Positions 6,214-10,968 of a stretch of 10,968 nucleotides of DNA are shown piece after piece. Both the position numbers and the translations under genes were made by a program. Each line of letters starts with the position of its first letter. Position 1 is the first letter of the stretch. A model generated the notes under the pieces. That model saw only the letters and a list, made by a program, of their open reading frames with translations, had not been told where the DNA came from and searched no databases. The DNA is taken from NCBI GenBank assembly GCA_046758865.1, contig JBHIBD010000069.1, positions 1 through 10,968 on the forward strand, in the 5' to 3' direction. The stretch is from JBHIBD01 sp046758865 (lineage in GTDB: Bacteria > Planctomycetota > Brocadiia > Brocadiales > Bathyanammoxibiaceae).

Positions 6214-7368
6214 TCATGACAAGAATTCCTGTCTCATTACCCTAAAAAATATAAAGACGATTATACCCCAGATTGGAATCATGGCAAAGGTCATCCACAC
6301 AACGCGGGTAATCATGGAGCCTTCTAGGGCCAACGCCTCGGCCTTGTCTATCTCTGCCAGAAGTGCCCATCTGATATAGTCGGATACGTCGATATATGTA
6401 TACGCACTTAGCACCTTCACGTCCCGGTAATCTCTTATTATCTTGACATTGGTAACACCGTTCAGGGCTTCATTTACACCTAAGGTATCGACCCGCAACT
6501 TAAGCACCTCCGAGGCAGCAGTGGTGAAGCGGGAGTCAGAACGCATCAGCTTGTCCTGGCCCACGAGATACGTTTCACCAGACTCTTTAAGTCCCGGCCT
6601 CTGGGTCATCATCTCATTTATCTTTGTGCCGTCCATAAATAATATGAGAACTCCCAACAGGGGTGCCTCCGCGGTTTCCTTAAGTATAGGGGCAGAAACA
6701 AATTGGGCTGGACCGTTGTAGGGGTCGTACCACTCCATGTCGCTTACAGTCAGTCCCACCTTGCCATTCTCAAAGGCCTCTTTCAGTGAAGTCTTAGCGT
6801 ATTTCTCGTCAAAGAGGTTTGCACCAAGCTCTGGATTCTTTTTTGCGCTGGCCACCACGTTCCCCTCAGGGTCCACAATCAAAACATCATAGTATTCATA
6901 CGCATCACAGAAGCCACTCAATATACTGTGGTACCTTTCATCTACCTCTTTATACCTCTCCCCTGCAATACCAGCATATTTCTTTCCCTCAATGCCTCCC
7001 CTTCGGTAGGCGTCTATGTATGATGTTATCGCCCACTTAAAGAGGAGGTTCGTACAGAGTTGGTATGCATCCCCTCTCCTCTCAAAGAAGAAGTCTTCCA
7101 GTTCACGCTTTTTTATATCCCTTACAGACACTAGGTGGTTGAAGGCCTCCTTCCTTATAAAGCCCCTGGCCAACCCGCAACTCACAGAAGTAGTTATTAT
7201 ATAGGGCAAAAGATTGCCGAAGCAGCATATTATAATTAGGTAAATCAGTAGAGAGGTTGATTTTGACCTATGAGGGCCAGGAGGGCCGGCAGTAGAGACG
7301 GGTTCTGCTGGTTTTTTAGTTTCTTCTGATTTTCTGGGGATTCTTGAGCGTGAAGGTTTTTGTGCCAT
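6214..7368 (-). CDS. Stand-alone double-Cache membrane sensor protein (copy 1 of a tandem pair)
   Basis: A 384 aa paralog of the following gene, with the same plan. A Ser/Lys/Pro-rich cytoplasmic tail (1-37) is followed by a first membrane helix (about 38-62), a periplasmic double-Cache region, and a second membrane helix (about 352-376); the protein then ends after eight or so residues (RVMRQEFLS). Shared blocks include LEDFFFERRGDAYQL (90-104), TSYIDAYRRGG (115-125), YYDVLIVDPEGNVVASA (159-175), FVSAPI (223-228) and GETYLVGQDKLMRSDSRF (264-281). By eye, about half the residues of the periplasmic core match the partner, while the N-tails are unrelated. No HAMP, kinase, GGDEF or methyl-accepting domain is encoded in any frame after the stop. 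The ATG follows AGGGA closely. It is the first gene of the unit, with a good promoter at 7401-7429, and is divergent from the mod locus. Confidence 0.86.
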   Translation of the reverse strand: MAQKPSRSRIPRKSEETKKPAEPVSTAGPPGPHRSKSTSLLIYLIIICCFGNLLPYIITTSVSCGLARGFIRKEAFNHLVSVRDIKKRELEDFFFERRGDAYQLCTNLLFKWAITSYIDAYRRGGIEGKKYAGIAGERYKEVDERYHSILSGFCDAYEYYDVLIVDPEGNVVASAKKNPELGANLFDEKYAKTSLKEAFENGKVGLTVSDMEWYDPYNGPAQFVSAPILKETAEAPLLGVLILFMDGTKINEMMTQRPGLKESGETYLVGQDKLMRSDSRFTTAASEVLKLRVDTLGVNEALNGVTNVKIIRDYRDVKVLSAYTYIDVSDYIRWALLAEIDKAEALALEGSMITRVVWMTFAMIPIWGIIVFIFFRVMRQEFLS

Positions 7369-7396
7369 TTTGTCCCTAATATTCGCCCAACAATAT

Positions 7397-7408
7397 GTTA
7401 ATATTAAC
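7397..7408. promoter_or_regulatory. Perfect 12-bp palindrome over the Cache-unit promoter
   Basis: GTTAATATTAAC is a perfect palindrome and contains the -10 hexamer of the promoter for the Cache genes. Its position would suit a repressor site. It does not match the inverted repeat in front of modA, so it is probably not a site for the same regulator. A palindrome of A/T bases can also arise by chance. Confidence 0.35.
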
Positions 7409-7429
7409 GGGGCAGTGATAATAAGTCAA
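7401..7429 (-). promoter_or_regulatory. Promoter of the Cache sensor pair
   Basis: On the minus strand, TTGACT (7424-7429), a 17-nt spacer and TAATAT (7401-7406) form a good sigma-70-type promoter about 33 nt before the first Cache gene. No strong promoter was seen in the 58-bp gap between the two Cache genes, so they are likely one transcript. Confidence 0.6.
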
Positions 7430-7455
7430 TTGGCCTTCTGCTACGTGTTTGTTTA

Positions 7456-7484
7456 TTGGCAGTTTATGTGTGGGGGCCTGTAGT
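7456..7484 (+). promoter_or_regulatory. Possible promoter of the ModE-like regulator gene
   Basis: TTGGCA (7456-7461), a 17-nt spacer and TGTAGT (7479-7484) on the plus strand match the sigma-70 pattern at five and four of six positions. It is placed about 90 nt before the preferred start of the regulator. The match is only moderate. Confidence 0.35.
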
Positions 7485-7570
7485 TTTATCAGCACGGTAA
7501 GGGCGGAAAGGATAGTATCAAAAGAAAGGGTGTGAAACCAGGTATTGTCTTGGGGAAAGGGCACAGCCGT

Positions 7571-7915
7571 ATGCCAAAGAAGATGAATCCCAGATTCAAG
7601 GTCTGGATAGAGAGGGAAGGGGAAGTTGTGTTTGCAGAGGGTCGAAAAATCCTGCTGGAGGCGGTTGACGAACTGGGCTCCCTAAACGCAGCAGCCAAGA
7701 AGCTGGGCATGTCCTACCGTGCAGCATGGGGAAAGATAAAGGCCACGGAGAAGCGGTTGGGCACAAAGTTGCTGGAGACCAATGTGGGCGGAAGGGGTGG
7801 AGGTGGAGCAAGGCTCACAAAGGATGCCAGGAAACTCCTCAGGCGTTACAACAGGTACAAAAAACGTGTCGAGGCCTGCGTGAAAAGGGAGTACAGGGCT
7901 ACGTTTGAGGAATAA
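7571..7915 (+). CDS. ModE-like winged-helix transcription regulator, DNA-binding domain only
   Basis: A 114 aa protein from this start, made of the ModE/LysR-type winged helix-turn-helix. Visible blocks are NPRFKVWIEREGEVVF, ILLEAVDELGSLNAAAKKLGMSYRAAWGKIKATEKRLG (helix-turn-helix) and the glycine-rich wing GGRGGGGARLT. Full-length ModE (about 260 aa) adds molybdate-binding MOP/TOBE domains; these are absent here, so how metal status is sensed is not obvious from the protein itself. I prefer the ATG at 7571, because family members begin just before the PRFKVW motif and GGGGAAAGGG lies 9 nt upstream; an in-frame GTG at 7532 would add 13 residues but has its A/G-rich element too close. It sits directly upstream of modABC, whose promoter carries a perfect inverted repeat. 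It is the likely regulator of that operon. Confidence 0.85.
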   Translation: MPKKMNPRFKVWIEREGEVVFAEGRKILLEAVDELGSLNAAAKKLGMSYRAAWGKIKATEKRLGTKLLETNVGGRGGGGARLTKDARKLLRRYNRYKKRVEACVKREYRATFEE

Positions 7916-7921
7916 AGCACC

Positions 7922-7949
7922 TTGACAAAAATAGCTTTGAGTATATTAT
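7922..7949 (+). promoter_or_regulatory. Promoter of modABC
   Basis: A perfect -35 TTGACA (7922-7927), a 16-nt spacer and TATTAT (7944-7949) lie between the regulator and modA. A perfect TATAAT also occurs at 7953-7958, but its spacing to TTGACA is 25 nt, so it would need another -35. Either choice places the -10 within or against the inverted repeat 7946-7965. Confidence 0.6.
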
Positions 7950-7965
7950 GTCTATAATGACATAA
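7946..7965. promoter_or_regulatory. Candidate operator for the ModE-like regulator
   Basis: TTATGTC-TATAAT-GACATAA is a perfect inverted repeat with 7-bp arms and a 6-bp centre. It overlaps the -10 and start region of the modA promoter. Arms of this size and spacing suit a dimeric winged-helix protein, and known ModE boxes are also A/T-rich inverted repeats with a short centre, though the arm sequence here differs from the E. coli box. Binding here would block RNA polymerase, meaning repression. The assignment to the adjacent regulator is inferred from position. Confidence 0.6.
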
Positions 7966-8000
7966 CGACCGATATCATTCGGAATGAGGAGCTACACGTT

Positions 8001-8780
8001 TTGAAAATACAAAGAAAAGTGTTCGTCATTTTTGTGTTACTTGCGGTCACTTCTCTTCCGGTCATGGCCTGTGGGGGAGAAGGGGAGGAGATACTGGTAT
8101 TTGTTGCGGCGAGTCTGACGGACGCCATGAATGAGATTAAGGACACATTTGAGGAAAGAACGGCGGCCAGGGTCTTTTTAAGTTTTGCGAGTTCGGGTAC
8201 CCTTTACCGCCAGATAGAAAAGGGTGCACCGGCAGATGTCTTTATACCTGCAAGCACCACCCATGCGGACGCCCTTGAGCTTGATGGCCTTGTGTTACCG
8301 GACACAAGGAAGGACCTCCTGACCAACAGGCTGGTGGTTATTGTGCCTAAGGAGAGCAAGCTGAGGATAGAGCAACCTGAGGACATAGCGCGCAGAGAGG
8401 TCAAAAAGATAGCCATAGGGGAGCCCGGCTCTGTACCGGCAGGCTCTTATGCCAAGGAGGCCCTGAAGAATCTGGGACTATGGGAGGACGTGTACTCGAG
8501 AATCGTCCCTGCCCTAGACGTAAGGGCTGTGCTTGCTTATGTGGAGGGGCAAGCAGTTGAGGCGGGCATTGTCTACAGAACTGATGCCATGATAAGTGAA
8601 GAGGTGAAGGTGGTGTATGAATTTCCAGGGGACAGCCACACGAAGATAATCTATCCCGTAGTGATATTGAAAGACAGCAAGGCCGAGGCCCTGGCCAGGG
8701 AGTTTGTAGATTTTATCTCCTCTGCGGATGCGAGGGGGATTTTTGAGGCATCTGGTTTTGAGGCGATAGGAGGGAGCTAG
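8001..8780 (+). CDS. modA: Molybdate/tungstate ABC transporter substrate-binding protein
   Basis: Periplasmic binding protein that captures molybdate (or tungstate) and delivers it to ModBC. The 259 aa length is normal. The N-terminus is a signal peptide with a possible lipobox (VMAC, Cys24), so it may be a lipoprotein. Family blocks are VFVAASLTDAMNEI (33-46), SFASSGTLYRQIEKGAPADVFIPAS (61-85), GEPGSVPAGSYAKEAL (140-155) and the stretch DVRAVLAYVEGQAVEAGIVYRTDA (173-196), which carry the oxyanion-contacting Ser/Val/Tyr positions known in ModA. The start is TTG with GAGGAG 10 nt upstream; no nearby ATG gives a complete signal peptide. modB follows after 3 nt, so the genes form an operon. Molybdate versus tungstate cannot be decided from sequence alone. 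Confidence 0.93.
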   Translation: MKIQRKVFVIFVLLAVTSLPVMACGGEGEEILVFVAASLTDAMNEIKDTFEERTAARVFLSFASSGTLYRQIEKGAPADVFIPASTTHADALELDGLVLPDTRKDLLTNRLVVIVPKESKLRIEQPEDIARREVKKIAIGEPGSVPAGSYAKEALKNLGLWEDVYSRIVPALDVRAVLAYVEGQAVEAGIVYRTDAMISEEVKVVYEFPGDSHTKIIYPVVILKDSKAEALAREFVDFISSADARGIFEASGFEAIGGS

Positions 8781-8783
8781 ACC

Positions 8784-9455
8784 ATGTTATCACAAGAAGA
8801 AATTTCTGCCATCTATATATCTATGAAGGTCGCAGTCTGTAGTACATTCCTTATCATCCCCCCCGCTATTCTTATAAGTTGGGTATTAGCTAAATCTCGG
8901 GTGAGAGGTAAATCTGTTATTGACACCCTTGTTAATATGCCGTTGGCCCTTGCGCCTGTGGTTAGTGGATTCTTTCTGCTCATCCTCATAAGCAGGACAG
9001 GTGCCGTTGGGCGGGTTCTCTACGAGGACCTCGGCATAGAGCTAACCTTTACCTGGTACGCAGCAGTGCTGGCCAGTGCTGTGATAGCCTTTCCTCTACT
9101 GGTAAGGGTGGTGCGGGTGGCCATGGAAGAGGTTGACCCCAGGCTGGAGAATGCAGCCAGGACCCTGGGTGCTGGTCCCTGGAGGGTGTTCTTTACGGTG
9201 ACCCTGCCGCTTTCAATACGTGGTGTAATAGCAGGCTCAATACTCGCATTCACGCGTAGTCTGGGGGAGTTTGGGGCCACCATTATGCTGGCAGGGAATA
9301 TCCCTGGGAAGACACAGACTATCCCACTAGCCGTGTTCAATTGTGTGCAGACAGGGCATGAGGACAAGGGCCTTAGACTGGTCTTTATAGCCACTGTACT
9401 TGCCTTTTCTGCCCTTTTTCTTGCCCAGGGTATCTCTAAGCGTACCACCCACTAA
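8784..9455 (+). CDS. modB: Molybdate ABC transporter permease
   Basis: Inner-membrane channel subunit of the ModABC importer. The 223 aa protein has about five or six membrane segments (starting near residues 17-35, 52-70, 92-112, 147-160 and 196-214). The cytoplasmic coupling (EAA) loop is at about 121-145 (LENAARTLGAGPWRVFFTVTLPLS), followed by the ModB-typical block FTRSLGEFGATIMLAGNIPGKTQTIP (156-181). AGGAGGG at the end of modA supplies the ribosome binding site for the ATG, giving near-overlap with modA. modC follows after 15 nt. Confidence 0.95.
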   Translation: MLSQEEISAIYISMKVAVCSTFLIIPPAILISWVLAKSRVRGKSVIDTLVNMPLALAPVVSGFFLLILISRTGAVGRVLYEDLGIELTFTWYAAVLASAVIAFPLLVRVVRVAMEEVDPRLENAARTLGAGPWRVFFTVTLPLSIRGVIAGSILAFTRSLGEFGATIMLAGNIPGKTQTIPLAVFNCVQTGHEDKGLRLVFIATVLAFSALFLAQGISKRTTH

Positions 9456-9470
9456 GACCTCTCTGGCATA

Positions 9471-10541
9471 ATGAAACTCAAAGTAGACATAAGAAAACAG
9501 GTTGGTACATTCTATTTGGATGTCTCATTCGTAATAGAAAAACCCCTGACCGCCATATTTGGACCTTCGGGGAGCGGCAAGACAACAATCTTGAATTGCA
9601 TCGCCGGTGTCCTAGAGCCGAGCGGTGGAGAGATAGCTATTGATGGCAAGCCGCTGTATTCCAGTAAAGGCGGTATAAATCTACCACCCGAGAGTCGCGG
9701 TATGGGCTATGTATTCCAGGAAGGACTGCTCTTCCCCCACCTTTCAGTTGAAAAAAACATTTTCTACGGGTTTCGCCTGGAGGATGAGGCAAGGTGCCAC
9801 ATAGTGCCGGAGGTGGTTATAGACGTCCTTGAGATAAGAGACCTTCTTGAGAAAAAACCCAGTCAGCTATCGGGTGGCGAGCAGCAGAGGGTTGCCATTG
9901 CCAGGGCGCTCCTTTTCCACCCCCAACTCCTTATATTTGACGAGCCGGTGTCTGCCCTGGACTGGGCCCTGAAGAGCCGCTTCCTGGGCTATCTGAAACG
10001 GATAAAGGGGGAGTTCCGTGTCCCCATACTCTACGTCACCCATGCCCTCTCTGAGATTATGAACCTCGCCGATGAGGTGATAGTGGTAAAGGATGGTAGG
10101 GTACTTGCCACCGGTGGCGTATCAAGCCTCTTTCGTTATCCAGACATATTTCCCATAATAGAATCAGAAGGGCTTGAGAATGTGCTCACCCTTAAGGTGC
10201 TCTCACATAACAAGGAACGCGGTGTCACGGAGCTGGGGCTGGGAAGGCAAAAATTGGTGGTGCCGCTGGGTGGACCTGAGACTGGTTCTGTTGTCTCGGT
10301 AGTTGTGCGGGCTCAGGATATAATCGTGAGCCGCGAGAGGCCAACGGGGCTGAGTGCGCGCAATATCTTAGATGGAGCGGTAGAGGACGTCTCCATCGTG
10401 GGCAATAAAGCCATTTTGTACGTGAATCTAGGAGAACAAATGATTGTAGAGATAACCCTCGAGGCCCTTAGAGAGCTCGAAATAAATATTGGGGAGAAAT
10501 ACTTTTTTATTATTAAATCCAACTCCATACGAGTGTGTTAG
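9471..10541 (+). CDS. modC: Molybdate ABC transporter ATP-binding protein
   Basis: Cytoplasmic ATPase that powers ModB. The 356 aa length is usual for ModC. The nucleotide-binding domain shows Walker A GPSGSGKT (31-38), Q-loop Gln83 (VFQEG), ABC signature LSGGEQQR (133-140), Walker B LLIFDEP (153-159, with Asp157 and Glu158), D-loop SALD (161-164) and the switch histidine His191 (VTHAL). After about residue 290 comes a TOBE/MOP-type domain (LSARNILDGAVEDVSIVGNKA onward), which in ModC binds molybdate and gives feedback inhibition. The ATG lacks a clear Shine-Dalgarno site, so it probably relies on coupling to modB. No canonical terminator with a T tract follows. Confidence 0.95.
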   Translation: MKLKVDIRKQVGTFYLDVSFVIEKPLTAIFGPSGSGKTTILNCIAGVLEPSGGEIAIDGKPLYSSKGGINLPPESRGMGYVFQEGLLFPHLSVEKNIFYGFRLEDEARCHIVPEVVIDVLEIRDLLEKKPSQLSGGEQQRVAIARALLFHPQLLIFDEPVSALDWALKSRFLGYLKRIKGEFRVPILYVTHALSEIMNLADEVIVVKDGRVLATGGVSSLFRYPDIFPIIESEGLENVLTLKVLSHNKERGVTELGLGRQKLVVPLGGPETGSVVSVVVRAQDIIVSRERPTGLSARNILDGAVEDVSIVGNKAILYVNLGEQMIVEITLEALRELEINIGEKYFFIIKSNSIRVC

Positions 10542-10654
10542 TTGCTAGATTCTCCCATGGCCCGGTTTGTTAGGGCAGGATTTAATCTGAACAAAAGCCA
10601 GGTAGTCCAAGGATGTCTCAAGAGGACCTGGTGGAAACTGGGTAATCCTACGGT

Positions 10655-10711
10655 CTATTCCACAATGGCGCTGCGTTTCTTTAGTTCTGACTTTTGCTCT
10701 TCGGTAAGACC
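10655..10711 (-). pseudogene. Orphan duplicate of a pentapeptide-protein C-terminal tail
   Basis: On the minus strand these 57 bases encode GLTEEQKSELKKRSAIVE and a TAG stop. The same position in the partial gene at 10830-10886 encodes GLTKEQKADLKERGAIVD and TAG. By hand count 45 of 57 bases match. The sequence upstream of the orphan tail (10712-10829) shows no pentapeptide repeats in any minus frame, and the two copies are in different frames, so this is most simply the remnant of a duplicated gene whose body was lost. An open frame of 64 codons could start at 10849 and end in this tail, but its first two thirds look non-coding and overlap the neighbour's end. Confidence 0.55.
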
Positions 10712-10829
10712 TGGGATTGGGGATGAGCAATCTATCCCTTCTTTCACCGGAAACTTTACAAATCCTGGATAACCGCTTGAAGCATAACCGCACAGTCTGG
10801 TCTTGGTGGGCACTGAATAATGCCATCGG

Positions 10830-10968
10830 CTAGTCCACGATGGCACCACGCTCCTTTAGATCCGCCTTCTGCTCTTTGGTAAGACCTTTTACCCCCTTTA
10901 GGTTCGCGTTATCAACTGCGGTACGTCTTAGGTTGACATTCTCCAAATTGGCACCTTCCAGGTTGGCA
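10830..10968 (-). CDS. Pentapeptide-repeat protein, C-terminal part only
   Basis: The gene enters from the right edge; only the last 45 codons and the TAG stop are inside. The peptide reads in five-residue units, ANLEG ANLEN VNLRR TAVDN ANLKG, the A(N/D)Lxx pattern of pentapeptide repeats that fold as a right-handed quadrilateral beta helix. After these comes a short charged tail, GLTKEQKADLKERGAIVD. The 5' part, any signal peptide and any fused domain are outside the window, so no function can be given. It is convergent with modC. The tail is duplicated at 10655-10711. Confidence 0.8.
   Translation of the reverse strand, partial: ANLEGANLENVNLRRTAVDNANLKGVKGLTKEQKADLKERGAIVD

Noticed and set aside
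9020..9448. Minus-strand open frame of 142 codons inside modB
   Set aside because: It lies entirely opposite modB and has low-complexity Ser/Thr/Ala-rich composition typical of an antisense shadow.
10598..10631. Inverted repeat CCAGGT / ACCTGG after modC as its terminator
   Set aside because: The stem is short with a long loop and there is no T run after it; could be chance.
10545..10826. Minus-strand open frame of 93 codons after modC
   Set aside because: It runs through the orphan pentapeptide tail in another frame, shows no recognisable motif and has an Arg-rich shadow-like composition.

Overview
This window comes from a bacterium with a periplasm: it has c-type cytochromes, a probable exported rhodanese, a lipoprotein-type ModA, and strong sigma-70-like promoters and Shine-Dalgarno sites. 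Base composition is moderate and looks uniform. I see no transposase, integrase, CRISPR array or phage gene. Three genes point to a nitrogen- or metal-redox lifestyle: an Rh-type (Rhesus family) ammonium channel, a triheme cytochrome c, and a complete molybdate uptake operon. An anammox-type planctomycete or a nitrogen-cycling Nitrospirota relative would fit, but this is inference from gene content, not proof.

Layout. Bases 1-16 are the 5' end of a tRNA on the minus strand. Minus strand 142-1635 is malQ (4-alpha-glucanotransferase). Just upstream, and overlapping the malQ start, is a start-less open frame (about 1629-1766) that resembles the C-terminal end of a malto-oligosyltrehalose synthase (TreY), so it may be a decayed operon partner. 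A strong hairpin at 1941-1986 ends the next minus-strand unit, which is a triheme cytochrome (3458-4222) followed by the Rh-type ammonium channel (2037-3236), with a near-consensus promoter at 4264-4293. On the plus strand, a promoter at 4346-4373 drives tRNA-Pro(UGG), followed 33 nt later by a probable exported single-domain rhodanese.

Minus strand 5055-7368 holds the least ordinary part: two tandem paralogous membrane proteins. Each has a periplasmic double-Cache sensor domain between two membrane helices and stops right after the second helix, with no kinase, cyclase or chemotaxis output domain. They are divergent from a mod locus on the plus strand: a one-domain ModE-like regulator (7571-7915), then modA, modB and modC (8001-10541). 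A perfect inverted repeat overlaps the modA promoter and is the obvious candidate operator for the regulator. The window closes with the C-terminal end of a pentapeptide-repeat protein on the minus strand (10830 onward) and a second, orphan copy of its last 18 codons about 175 bp away.

How the genes may work together: ModABC would supply Mo or W for molybdoenzymes such as nitrate or nitrite oxidoreductases, under control of the ModE-like protein. The Rh channel moves ammonia/ammonium, and the cytochrome is a likely periplasmic electron carrier. The Cache pair presumably senses a small periplasmic ligand and passes the signal to a partner encoded elsewhere.
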